Of a DNA stretch of 64,000 nucleotides, positions 8,278 to 16,716 are shown one piece after another. The position numbers were made by a program, and so were the translations under genes. The DNA comes from CAIRDP01 sp037138335. Lineage in GTDB: Bacteria; Bacteroidota; Bacteroidia; Bacteroidales; FEN-979. The DNA lies in contig JBAXIO010000004.1 in assembly GCA_037138335.1 (NCBI GenBank), positions 62,001 to 126,000 on the forward strand, given 5' to 3'. Position 1 is the first letter of the stretch. Each line of letters starts with the position of its first letter. The notes under the pieces were generated by a model. It had not been told where the DNA came from, ran no database searches, and worked only from the letters and a program-made list of their open reading frames with translations.

Positions 8278-10137
8278 TTAAACGAAAGACTGAAGATCTG
8301 ACAATTTCCGGTAAACACCGTTACGTTCAAGCAATTCGGCGTGGGTTCCCCTTTCGACGATCTCACCCGACTGCAGTACAATGATCTCGTCGGCAAACTG
8401 GATGGTCGACAGCCGATGGGCAATAACTATGGAAGTGCGGTTCTTCATGAGGTTTTCAAGGGCCTGCTGCACCAGTCTCTCACTTTCGGTATCGAGGGCG
8501 GATGTGGCTTCGTCGAGGATCATAATAGGCGGGTTCTTGAGCACAGCCCTGGCAATACTGAGCCTTTGCTTCTGCCCACCCGACAGTTTCACACCCCTGT
8601 CGCCTATGTTGGTCTGGTAGCCAAAAGGCATATTCTCAATGAATTCGTGGGCATTGGCAACTTTTGCAGCCGAGATTACAGCCTCTTCGCTGGCCGTCTC
8701 CATCCCGAAGGCAATGTTATTGAAAACGGTATCATTAAAGAGGATGGTTTCCTGGGAAACAATTCCCATAAGCCCCCTGAGGTCATTGATAACCATATTC
8801 TGGATGGGGACCCCGTCGATCAGGATCTCGCCTTTTTTACAATCATAAAATCTTGGCAGCAGGTCGACCATGGTCGATTTCCCTCCTCCCGAAGTGCCGA
8901 CCAGCGCTATGGTGCGGCCTTTCGGTATGGTCAGGCGGATCTCTTTCAATACTTCTTCCTGAACGTATGCAAAGCTCACATTGCTGAACTCTATCTCTTT
9001 TTCAAAGGTTTTCTTTGTGACGGCATTGGGTTTCTCCACAATGAGCTCTGGTTCGTTCAATACCTGCTGTATCCTGTCGAGGGATGCGGCCCCTTTCTGA
9101 AGGCTGTACCAGGCCTGGGTTATTGTTTTTGCAGGGTTGATGATCTGTGAGAAGATGACCATATAGGTAAGGAAAGTAGCGGCATCGAGGAGGTTCCCTG
9201 GTGTAAACACAAGCTGGCCCCCAAACCAAAGCACTATGCTGATAACCACGGCCCCCAGGAACTCGCTCAGGGGTGAGGCCAGGTCACGTTTGCGGTACAA
9301 CCTGACCATGAGCCTGAAGAAATGATTGTTGGTCTGCTGAAAGCGTTTGTCGGCAAAATCGATGGCTGTGAAAGCTTTGATGATCCTCAGGCCTGAAAGG
9401 GTTTCTTCAATGATGGAGAGAAGTATCCCCATTTGCCTCTGCCCTTTGTCGGAAGTCCTTTTGAGGCTTTTGCCTATCTGGCCTATGATCAGTCCAGATA
9501 AAGGCAGGAGTATGAGTATGAAAATTGTCAGTTTAGGGCTGATGGCAAACAATACCGTCATGTAAGCAATGATTGCGATCGGGTCACGGAAGAACATTTC
9601 GAGGGAACTCATGATAGACCATTCCACTTCCTGCACATCGGTGGTCATGCGGGATATGATATCCCCCTTTCGTTGTTCGTTGTAATATCCCAGGGGCAGT
9701 ATAAGTGCTTTATAATACAGCTGACTGCGGATGTCCCTGACCACCCCATTCCTGACTGTGGCCAGGAAAAACATGGCCAGGTAACGGAATACATTCCTTA
9801 GGAAGAACAGCACCACGATGGTAATGCTGATATATAACAGCATTTGTTTTTCACCGTGTTCCAGGATCATCGATCCGAAGAAATAGTTGAAATTATCCTG
9901 AAGGGACGCAAATGAAAGCATCTTTGTCAGCTCCCCGAAAGAATGGGCCTGTGAAAGGTCCATTGCCGGAGCCACCGGGTGTACTTTCACTTTCTGAAAC
10001 AGCATGTTCAGGACCGGGATGAACAGGGTGAATGAAACAAGCGAAAACAGCGTCGACAGGATGTTGAACAGGATATTCAACATGGCATAGAGCCAGTATG
10101 GCTTTGCATACCTCAATATCCTGAACAGTTTTTTCAT
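8278..10137 (-). CDS. MsbA-like ABC exporter (fused permease and ATPase)
   Basis: 619 residues from the ATG at 10137 (MKKLFRILRYAKPYWLYAML). An open extension to 10185 is rejected because a perfect -7 box (10143-10150) sits just upstream of the chosen start. The N-terminal half has about six membrane segments, including YAMLNILFNILSTLFSLVSF and MLLYISITIVVLFFLRNVF. The C-terminal half is an ABC ATPase with Walker A GTSGGGKST, signature LSGGQKQRLSIARA, Walker B PPIMILDEATSALD and the H-loop IAHRLSTI. The family flips lipids or exports hydrophobic compounds across the inner membrane; lipid A export is plausible but not proven. Divergent from the histidine kinase gene. Confidence 0.9.
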   Translation of the reverse strand: MKKLFRILRYAKPYWLYAMLNILFNILSTLFSLVSFTLFIPVLNMLFQKVKVHPVAPAMDLSQAHSFGELTKMLSFASLQDNFNYFFGSMILEHGEKQMLLYISITIVVLFFLRNVFRYLAMFFLATVRNGVVRDIRSQLYYKALILPLGYYNEQRKGDIISRMTTDVQEVEWSIMSSLEMFFRDPIAIIAYMTVLFAISPKLTIFILILLPLSGLIIGQIGKSLKRTSDKGQRQMGILLSIIEETLSGLRIIKAFTAIDFADKRFQQTNNHFFRLMVRLYRKRDLASPLSEFLGAVVISIVLWFGGQLVFTPGNLLDAATFLTYMVIFSQIINPAKTITQAWYSLQKGAASLDRIQQVLNEPELIVEKPNAVTKKTFEKEIEFSNVSFAYVQEEVLKEIRLTIPKGRTIALVGTSGGGKSTMVDLLPRFYDCKKGEILIDGVPIQNMVINDLRGLMGIVSQETILFNDTVFNNIAFGMETASEEAVISAAKVANAHEFIENMPFGYQTNIGDRGVKLSGGQKQRLSIARAVLKNPPIMILDEATSALDTESERLVQQALENLMKNRTSIVIAHRLSTIQFADEIIVLQSGEIVERGTHAELLERNGVYRKLSDLQSFV

Positions 10138-10142
10138 CAGGG

Positions 10143-10150
10143 CAAAGATA
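10143..10150 (-). promoter_or_regulatory. -7 box for the msbA-like gene, five bases from ATG
   Basis: TATCTTTG on the minus strand is a perfect TAnnTTTG match. With only five bases to the start codon, transcription would begin at or very near the ATG, giving a leaderless or near-leaderless message. Confidence 0.6.
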
Positions 10151-10172
10151 AATATTTTATCCCATGGAATAT

Positions 10173-10180
10173 TACCTTTG
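10173..10180 (+). promoter_or_regulatory. -7 box for the histidine kinase operon
   Basis: TACCTTTG on the plus strand, 17 bases before the kinase ATG. Together with the minus-strand box at 10143-10150 it makes a compact divergent promoter region. Confidence 0.5.
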
Positions 10181-10197
10181 TGCAATAATCAGGCAGG

Positions 10198-11967
10198 ATG
10201 AATTTTAAGGTTTCTTCCATAACAACCAAACTTCTTTTATTGTTTATGTTTGTGGGCCTGGCCTCGGTAGCCCTGGTCGGCATTTATTCATTTTATGCCG
10301 CGAGGGAGGCCATTGTGAAAAGGACCATTGATCAGCTTGTATCGGTAAGGGCGGTCAAGAAACAGCAGATCGAGTATTTTTTTGCTGAAAAAATGAGGAG
10401 CCTTAGGTTCCTTTCACTCAGTCATGATATGAAGCTGCTGGCCAGTGATACTTCGGGCCAGGGCCTTCAGGGCAGGCAGGCGCGTTTGATCGCCATGGAC
10501 AACATCCGGTCTTATGCCGGGAGCTATGGCTTTTCAAGGTTATTCCTGGCGTACGGGAATAGAGATAATCCCTCTGTAATCACCCTCGGTGAAGAGGGCC
10601 CGGGTGGCTGGCCGGAGGCCGGGCATGCAAAATTCATACAACTGTGGAAGCGCCTGGAGCAAGGCGATACACTTGTCATTATAGATCTTTTCAAGAGGTC
10701 TGCCGATGACAGCGTACCGGTTTGCATGATGGGCAAGGGGGTCAGGGACGGCCGGGGCAGGCTGAAAGGGGCAGTCATCCTGGAAGTTTCATCGGCCGAG
10801 ATCAACCGTATCATGCTTCAGAACAACAGCCGGATAGGCCTTGGGCAATCGGGGGAATCCTATCTTGTGGGACCTGACCTGCTGATGCGTTCCGAGTCAC
10901 GTTTCATCAGGCATTCGGTTTTAAAAACCAAAGTCGGCTCACTCAGCGCAAAACAAGCCATCGCCAGCCGGACCGGGGCCACCGGGACTGCCGATTACAG
11001 GAATATAAAGGTATTCAGTGCATACGAGCCCCTCGATATCCCCGGCTTGCAATGGGTCATACTGGCCGAGATCGATTACGAGGAATCGCTGATCCCGGTC
11101 GACAGGATACGAAACGACATCCTGCTTGTCTCGCTTATCATTTCGATCTTTATCCTGGCCATAGCCAGGCTTATTTCCAAAATGATCACCCAGCCTCTCA
11201 TCCGGCTGAAGGATGCCGCCCTTAAAACCGGGCAGGGTGATTTTGACGGCAGGGTTGATGTGAGGTCCACCGATGAAATAGGAGCGCTTGCCGGAACTTT
11301 CAATACCATGATCGACAGGATCAGGGAGGAAAGGGAGAGGAGGTTATCGGCCATGTATGACGGGCAGGAGATGGAGCGACAGAGGGTTTCCAGGGAACTC
11401 CACGACGGGCTGGGACAGAAACTCGTGGGGGCGAAACTGCAGCTTGAGAATTGTGATGGTCAGGATTTTCAATGCCTTCAGAAAACCTATGGGGAGATCA
11501 GGGGCGTTTTCGGATCACTTATAGAAGAGACCCGGCAGATATCGAATGACCTGATGCCATCGGCACTTCATGAGCTCGGGCTGGCCAATGCACTGGAAAA
11601 TCTCTGCAATACGGCTGGCCGCCAGGCCAATCTTGAAATTGAATTTTACACTCACGGCTTAACCGAGCCTGCCGATAACAAGACAACGGTTTACCTTTAC
11701 CGTATTGCGCAGGAAGCCCTGAACAACTCGATACGTCATTCCGGGGCAAATGACATCAGCATGCAGTTAATAGAAAACAAAGAGAACCTTATCCTGATAC
11801 TTGAAGATAACGGCAAGGGGTTTACTGCCCCCGGGGGCTCACCGGGAAGCGGGAACGGGCTGTATAACATGCAGGAGCGGGCCAGGATACTGGGAGGGAC
11901 TATCAATGTCGAAACTTCCGATGGCAGGGGAACCACAATCAGGGTTAAAATACCGATACATAAATGA
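10198..11967 (+). CDS. Membrane sensor histidine kinase (NarX/DegS-like, HisKA_3)
   Basis: 589 residues. One membrane segment at about 11-33, a periplasmic sensor of about 270 residues (probably a double-Cache fold, by length and by the segment SGESYLVGPDLLMRSESRFI), a second membrane segment at about 306-325, a HAMP linker, then the HisKA_3 dimerisation helix with the phospho-accepting H402 in RVSRELHDGLGQK. It ends in a HATPase domain with an N-box (EALNNSIRHS) and G-boxes (LEDNGKGF; GNGLYNMQERA). Its stop overlaps the start of a LuxR-type regulator by four bases (ATGA), so the two form a two-component pair. The signal is unknown; the next gene is an ammonium transporter, which suggests but does not prove a nitrogen-related or nutrient role. 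Confidence 0.93.
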   Translation: MNFKVSSITTKLLLLFMFVGLASVALVGIYSFYAAREAIVKRTIDQLVSVRAVKKQQIEYFFAEKMRSLRFLSLSHDMKLLASDTSGQGLQGRQARLIAMDNIRSYAGSYGFSRLFLAYGNRDNPSVITLGEEGPGGWPEAGHAKFIQLWKRLEQGDTLVIIDLFKRSADDSVPVCMMGKGVRDGRGRLKGAVILEVSSAEINRIMLQNNSRIGLGQSGESYLVGPDLLMRSESRFIRHSVLKTKVGSLSAKQAIASRTGATGTADYRNIKVFSAYEPLDIPGLQWVILAEIDYEESLIPVDRIRNDILLVSLIISIFILAIARLISKMITQPLIRLKDAALKTGQGDFDGRVDVRSTDEIGALAGTFNTMIDRIREERERRLSAMYDGQEMERQRVSRELHDGLGQKLVGAKLQLENCDGQDFQCLQKTYGEIRGVFGSLIEETRQISNDLMPSALHELGLANALENLCNTAGRQANLEIEFYTHGLTEPADNKTTVYLYRIAQEALNNSIRHSGANDISMQLIENKENLILILEDNGKGFTAPGGSPGSGNGLYNMQERARILGGTINVETSDGRGTTIRVKIPIHK

Positions 11968-12632
11968 AGACAAAGATCAGGGTCCTGTTGGTGGACGATC
12001 ATCAGATCATCCGTGACGGACTGAGCAATATGCTCCAGGAAGCAGCAGATATAGAAGTTTGCGGAGGAGCCGCTGATACTGCCAGGGCGCTTGAAATGGT
12101 AAAAAAATTAAACCCCGACGTGCTTATTACCGATCTATCGATGCCTGGCAAATCAGGTATTGAGCTTATCCGCAGGATCCACGAAAAGCATCCGGGCATA
12201 CATGTGCTGGTGCTGTCGATGTATGTGACTGAAGATTACATTTTCAATGCCCTGAAAGCGGGAGCCAAAGGCTATCTCCCCAAGCAGGACACCACGAAGG
12301 CAGAACTTCTGAAAGCGATCAGGACGGTTGCCAGGGGGGAGGAATTTTTCAGCGACACCATAGCCCAGGTGATCTCGAAACTCTATTCCCATTCGGTTAA
12401 AGCCACCACCACCCCTGAAGCCATTGCGCGAAAGGCAAGCCTCACATCAAGGGAAACCGAGATACTTCGGCTGTACACCGAAGGCCTGTCAAATACCGAA
12501 ATTGCCGAACGCCTGAACATCAGTATAAGGACCGTTGAGACCCATAAAAACAATATCATGCAGAAATACAATTTTAAAAGCACTGTCGACATGGTAAAGT
12601 TTGCAATACGCAACAATTTGGGAGAGGCGTGA
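11964..12632 (+). CDS. NarL/LuxR-type response regulator
   Basis: 222 residues. Receiver domain at 1-120 with the acidic pair DD in VLLVDDHQ and phospho-acceptor D57 (LITDLSMPGKSG). C-terminal LuxR-type HTH (LTSRETEILRLYTEGLSNTE, then IAERLNISIRTVETHKNNI). It is co-translated with the upstream kinase through an ATGA overlap and is expected to be its partner. Target promoters are unknown; the 174-base leader of the downstream amt gene is an obvious place to look for a site. Confidence 0.94.
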   Translation: MKTKIRVLLVDDHQIIRDGLSNMLQEAADIEVCGGAADTARALEMVKKLNPDVLITDLSMPGKSGIELIRRIHEKHPGIHVLVLSMYVTEDYIFNALKAGAKGYLPKQDTTKAELLKAIRTVARGEEFFSDTIAQVISKLYSHSVKATTTPEAIARKASLTSRETEILRLYTEGLSNTEIAERLNISIRTVETHKNNIMQKYNFKSTVDMVKFAIRNNLGEA

Positions 12633-12806
12633 TCGAACAGGATGCAGGATGAGTGACCTGGCCCCCCGTTTCTAAGTAAATCCCTTAGTTTTAATTCAGA
12701 ACATCCGGTATTCCACAGTTTGCGGGGGTTTGCGTCATTTGTATCCATATAGACGCACAAATCCAGAAAAGACTTTTCACAGAATATACACTTAACATTT
12801 TGATTT

Positions 12807-14024
12807 ATGATTGAAACTGGTTCAACCGGCTTTATGCTGTTAGCAGCCAGCCTGGTCATGCTTATGACCCCGGGCCTGGCAATGTTTTACGGCGGTCTTG
12901 CAACCAAGCGCAACATCCTGGGCATCATGATCCAGAGTTTTGTTTCCCTTGGCTGGACTACTGTTTTATGGGTAACCTTCGGGTATTCGCTTTGTTTCAG
13001 CGGAGGCGACGGGGGCATTATAGGGAATTTCGACAAAGCCTTCATGCATGGGATAAGTCCAACTTCCATGTATACGAACGGGAAAATCCCCGAGTTTGTT
13101 TTCATCGCTTACCAGATGATGTTTGCCATCATCACTCCCGCACTGATCACGGGTGCTTTTGTAAACCGCGTGAATTTCAAGGCCTATTTCATTTTCCTTA
13201 CCATGTGGCAGATCCTGGTATATTATCCGTTTGTCCATATGATCTGGGGAAACGGTTTACTCGCACATTGGGGCGTGCTTGATTTTGCAGGCGGTATTGT
13301 AGTGCATGCCACGGCCGGGTTCGCGGCACTTGCTTCTGTAATTTATGTAGGCGGGCGTGTCGACAAAAATTCAACGCCAAACAGCATTCCTCTTGTTGCT
13401 ATAGGAAGCGGATTATTATGGTTCGGCTGGTACGGCTTCAATGCCGGGAGCGAAGTCGCGGTGGATTTTGTCACTTCCCTGGCTTTTTTAAATACCGATG
13501 TGGCGGCTTCCTTTGCTACGGTAACCTGGCTGTTCCTTGAATGGACCCATGCCAAGAAACCCAAATTCGTTGGCCTGCTCACGGGTTCCATTGCGGGCCT
13601 GGCCACCATAACCCCCTGTGCCGGGTTTGTTCCCTTATGGTCGGCACCCCTGATCGGGGCCGCCGCAAGTTTATTCTGCTACCTGGCTGTTATGTTTAAA
13701 AACAGGATGAAGTGGGATGATGCGCTTGATGTATGGGGCGTTCACGGTGTAGGCGGTGTTGTCGGAACCATCCTCCTTGGTGTTTTTGCTGTAAAAGGCG
13801 TGAATGCAGCAGGCGCCGACGGGCTGCTTGCAGGGAACTCTTCGTTCTTCTTCAAACAGGTAGTGGCAACACTCGCAGCTGCAACTTATGCCTTCGTATT
13901 TACTTATATCATGCTTGTCATTATAAACTTTATAACTCCTGTGAAAGTGGATGAGGAGGCAGAGAAGACAGGCCTCGACTACGCCATCCACGGAGAAAAA
14001 GCATACGACGAAGGAGCGATATAA
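12807..14024 (+). CDS. amt: Ammonium transporter (Amt/MEP/Rh family)
   Basis: 405 residues with about 11 membrane segments. Family signatures are clear: LMTPGLAMFYGG near the N-terminus, the first pore histidine in GIVVHATAGFAALASVI, and the second in WGVHGVGGVVGTILLGVFA. It conducts ammonium/ammonia through the inner membrane. There is no GlnK/PII gene on either side, which is less common than the amtB-glnK pair. The 174-base leader after the response regulator gene suggests its own regulation. The stop codon is followed immediately by a heptamer tandem array. Confidence 0.95.
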   Translation: MIETGSTGFMLLAASLVMLMTPGLAMFYGGLATKRNILGIMIQSFVSLGWTTVLWVTFGYSLCFSGGDGGIIGNFDKAFMHGISPTSMYTNGKIPEFVFIAYQMMFAIITPALITGAFVNRVNFKAYFIFLTMWQILVYYPFVHMIWGNGLLAHWGVLDFAGGIVVHATAGFAALASVIYVGGRVDKNSTPNSIPLVAIGSGLLWFGWYGFNAGSEVAVDFVTSLAFLNTDVAASFATVTWLFLEWTHAKKPKFVGLLTGSIAGLATITPCAGFVPLWSAPLIGAAASLFCYLAVMFKNRMKWDDALDVWGVHGVGGVVGTILLGVFAVKGVNAAGADGLLAGNSSFFFKQVVATLAAATYAFVFTYIMLVIINFITPVKVDEEAEKTGLDYAIHGEKAYDEGAI

Positions 14025-14025
14025 G

Positions 14026-14095
14026 GGGAGCAGGGAGCAGGGAGCAGGGAGCAGGGAGCAGGGAGCAGGGAGCAGGGAGCAGGGAACCGGGAGCA
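14026..14095 (+). repeat. GGGAGCA heptamer array
   Basis: Ten tandem 7-bp units: eight perfect GGGAGCA, one GGGAACC variant, one more perfect. It begins one base after the amt stop codon. The same unit occurs on the opposite strand at 45399-45440. Confidence 0.95.
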
Positions 14096-14135
14096 GGGAT
14101 GCGGGGATGCGGGGATGCGGGGATGCGGGGATGCG
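14096..14135 (+). repeat. GGGATGCG octamer array
   Basis: Five perfect 8-bp units continue directly from the heptamer array. Beyond it, 14150-14222 holds two looser arrays (units like ATTCACY and GGTTTCC) up to the rbfA promoter. Confidence 0.93.
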
Positions 14136-14230
14136 GGATAACGGGATTGATGATCACTATTCACTATTCTCCATTCACCATTCACTATTCCCGGTTTCCG
14201 GTTTCCCGTTTCCGGTTCCCTCAATTTCCG

Positions 14231-14238
14231 TATCTTTG
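14231..14238 (+). promoter_or_regulatory. -7 box for rbfA, four bases from ATG
   Basis: TATCTTTG is a perfect consensus match followed by CATC and then the ATG. This implies a near-leaderless transcript and supports the start at 14243 rather than an upstream in-frame ATG at 14099 inside the repeats. Confidence 0.6.
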
Positions 14239-14242
14239 CATC

Positions 14243-14581
14243 ATGGAAAGCATGCGACAGCAGAAAATCAACCGTATGATCCAGAAAGAGCTCGGCAATG
14301 CCTTTCTGCGTGAAGGCCGCAGCCTGTTCAGCGGTGCCATGATAACGGTTACGAAGGTCACGGTTACAAAGGATCTTTCACAGGCTAAAATATACCTGAG
14401 CCTTTTCGGTACCAAGGATAAAGCAGCTCTTCTGGCCCTTATAAGGCATCACGGAAGGGATCTCAGGTTTCACCTGGGCAAGGGACTGCATAACCAGTTG
14501 AGGGTGATACCTGAACTCCAGTTTTTTGAAGACGATTCCCTCGATTATATTGAGAATATTGACAGCCTCCTGAAAACCTGA
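14243..14581 (+). CDS. rbfA: Ribosome-binding factor A
   Basis: 112 residues, normal length for RbfA. It binds the 30S subunit during late 16S rRNA maturation. The sequence shows the family's opening (QQKINRMIQKELGNAFLREG), the central VTVTKDLSQAKIYLSLFG and the C-terminal ELQFFEDDSLDYIENID. An open extension upstream would be translated from tandem repeats and is rejected. It is followed seven bases later by a methyltransferase gene on the same strand. Confidence 0.93.
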   Translation: MESMRQQKINRMIQKELGNAFLREGRSLFSGAMITVTKVTVTKDLSQAKIYLSLFGTKDKAALLALIRHHGRDLRFHLGKGLHNQLRVIPELQFFEDDSLDYIENIDSLLKT

Positions 14582-14588
14582 TTCCTTC

Positions 14589-15404
14589 ATGCAGTACGAC
14601 CCCATAAAACGTTCCCTGGGCAAGGTATTCAATAAAACCCCCTTTCTTCGACGGCTGTTTTATAAGCTTCTGGACATCCTTCTACTGCGCTCGTGGCATG
14701 TGAGAAAGGAACTCAGGCTATGGGCCCGGAAAAAAGCCGGGCAGGGAAGAATGAACATCCTCGACGCGGGATCCGGGTTCGGACAGTATACCTACTTCAT
14801 GAGCGGACTCAGTCCTGACACCAGCATCCTTGCCGTCGATGTAAAAGATGAACAAATCGCCGACTGCAATGCCTTTTTTAACAGCATTCACAGGAAAAAC
14901 GTGCTGTTTGAGAAAGCCGACCTGACAGCATTCACAAAACAAGCTTATTTTGACCTTATCCTTTCGGTGGATGTCATGGAACATATTGCCGAAGATGAGA
15001 AAGTCTTCTCAAACTTCTACGATTCCCTTGCACAGGATGGGATACTGCTGATCTCGACCCCGTCAGACCAGGGCGGATCGGATGTTCACGACCACGACCA
15101 CGGGGAATCTTTTATTGATGAGCATGTTCGTGACGGGTATAATATAGGCGATATCCGTGAGAAACTCAGTAAAGCCGGCTTCAGCTGCAGCGAGGCAAGT
15201 TACACTTACGGAAGACCTGGCCAGCTGGGATGGAAGCTTTCAATGAAATACCCTATCCGGATGCTGAATGCCAGCAAGCTGCTCTTCGTTTTCCTCCCTT
15301 TCTACTATCTTGTCACTTTCCCATTAACATTGGTGTTCAACTATTTCGATCTGTACACAAAACATAAAAGCGGAACAGGATTGCTGGTAAAGGCCTGGAA
15401 ATAA
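14589..15404 (+). CDS. Class I SAM-dependent methyltransferase
   Basis: 271 residues. Motif I is ILDAGSGFGQYTYFMSGL with the acidic end of strand 2 at ILAVDVKDEQ, and the post-I/motif II region reads FDLILSVDVMEHIAEDE, the UbiE/Coq-like Methyltransf_11 pattern. The C-terminal ~60 residues contain a hydrophobic stretch (LLFVFLPFYYLVTFPLTLVF) that may attach it to the membrane, so a lipid or quinone-like acceptor is possible. The substrate cannot be assigned. Probably co-transcribed with rbfA. Confidence 0.85.
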   Translation: MQYDPIKRSLGKVFNKTPFLRRLFYKLLDILLLRSWHVRKELRLWARKKAGQGRMNILDAGSGFGQYTYFMSGLSPDTSILAVDVKDEQIADCNAFFNSIHRKNVLFEKADLTAFTKQAYFDLILSVDVMEHIAEDEKVFSNFYDSLAQDGILLISTPSDQGGSDVHDHDHGESFIDEHVRDGYNIGDIREKLSKAGFSCSEASYTYGRPGQLGWKLSMKYPIRMLNASKLLFVFLPFYYLVTFPLTLVFNYFDLYTKHKSGTGLLVKAWK

Positions 15405-15420
15405 CAGGCAGCGAAATGAA

Positions 15421-15440
15421 ATCGTAAATCGTAAATCGTA
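15421..15440 (+). repeat. ATCGTAA heptamer array
   Basis: Two perfect ATCGTAA units plus six bases of a third, between the methyltransferase and the lolE-like gene. The same word in either orientation occurs in the gaps at 5466-5482, 32640-32650 and 40113-40125. Confidence 0.75.
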
Positions 15441-15448
15441 CATCCGTC

Positions 15449-16684
15449 TTGAACTTCCCTTTATACATAGCGCGCCGGTATCTCTTCTCAAGGAAGTCGC
15501 ACAACATCATTAACATCATTTCCCTCATCTCCGCCGCCGGTGTAATGATAGTCACGGCCGCCCTGGTGATCGTGCTGTCGGTATTTAACGGTTTTGCACG
15601 CTTGTCGGAATCCCTGTTCAATTCATTCAATCCCGATATGGCCATCACCTTGAAAAAGGGCAAAACCTTCAGGACAAACGAAATTGATATCCGCAGTCTT
15701 AAACAGATACGGGGAGTAAAATACATAACAGAGGTCATTGAAGAGAATGCCCTGATGAAATACCGCGACAAGCAATCCATTGTTACGCTAAAGGGGGTCA
15801 GCAGGGATTATGAGAAAATGTGCGGGATTGACACCATGATGGCGGCTGGTCGTTTTATCCTGGAAGAAGGTGATATGAATTATGCCGTGCTTGGCTACGG
15901 CATTGCCGATTACCTTGGTGCAAACCTTAATGATTATACAAACCCCATCACTGTTTATATTGCCAGGCGTGATGCCAATTTTTCCAACGTATTCGAAAAT
16001 GCATTCAATACGGCTTCGATCTTCCCTTCAGGCACATTCTCAATACAAACCGACTTCGATGTGAAATATGTTCTATTGCCAATCCGGTTTTTACGGCAGA
16101 TCCTGGGATACAATGAAGATGTTACATCGCTTGAGATCGGATTGGATAAAACCGCCGACCCGGCCCTGGTCCAGCAGGCCCTGAAGGAAGTTGCAGGGGA
16201 GAAATTCAGGATAAAAAACAGGTATGAACAGCAGGAGCTTATTTACAAAATCTTCCGCACCGAGAAATGGGCCATCGTGATGATACTGGCTTTCATCCTG
16301 CTGATCGCCACTTTCAACGTGATCGCATCGATATCCATGCTGATCCTCGAGAAGAAAAAGGATATCGCGGTGCTGCAAAGCCTGGGGGCAAGCAAAACCC
16401 TGGTTCAGAGGATCTTCATGCTCGAAGGACTGCTGATTTCATTTTGCGGAGCTGCAGCCGGGCTTACACTCGGGGCCGCTATTTGCTGGGTACAGATGCG
16501 ATTCGGCCTGATCAGGTTGGGCGATGCCAACAGTACATTTGTTGTGAACAACTACCCGGTACATATGATTCCAGTTGATTTTCTGATTATTTTTATGATT
16601 GTAATGTCCATTGGTTTTATCGTAGGATGGTACCAGATCTATACCATCCGTAAAATCGATGTAAGCATGATGCGGGCCGAATAG
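15449..16684 (+). CDS. LolC/LolE-type ABC permease (lipoprotein release)
   Basis: 411 residues, standard length. It begins at a TTG codon; the resulting N-terminus MNFPLYIARRYLFSRKSHN is the one conserved in Bacteroidota LolE homologues and no ATG fits. Architecture: membrane segment at about 20-45 (ISLISAAGVMIVTAALVIVL), a periplasmic MacB-PCD domain of about 220 residues, then the FtsX domain with three segments (AIVMILAFILLIATFNVIAS; LLISFCGAAAGLTLGAAICW; IPVDFLIIFMIVMSIGFIVG). It should work with a LolD ATPase to pass lipoproteins from the inner membrane to the outer-membrane route. No LolD is adjacent. Confidence 0.9.
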   Translation: MNFPLYIARRYLFSRKSHNIINIISLISAAGVMIVTAALVIVLSVFNGFARLSESLFNSFNPDMAITLKKGKTFRTNEIDIRSLKQIRGVKYITEVIEENALMKYRDKQSIVTLKGVSRDYEKMCGIDTMMAAGRFILEEGDMNYAVLGYGIADYLGANLNDYTNPITVYIARRDANFSNVFENAFNTASIFPSGTFSIQTDFDVKYVLLPIRFLRQILGYNEDVTSLEIGLDKTADPALVQQALKEVAGEKFRIKNRYEQQELIYKIFRTEKWAIVMILAFILLIATFNVIASISMLILEKKKDIAVLQSLGASKTLVQRIFMLEGLLISFCGAAAGLTLGAAICWVQMRFGLIRLGDANSTFVVNNYPVHMIPVDFLIIFMIVMSIGFIVGWYQIYTIRKIDVSMMRAE

Positions 16685-16716
16685 GCCTAACTGCCGGCTC
16701 ACTCCAAAGAATTAAA

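Noticed and set aside
14026..14135. Possible CRISPR array
   Set aside because: Units of 7-8 bp with no spacers and no cas genes; it is simple tandem repetition. The same holds for 42794-42905 and 51855-51902.
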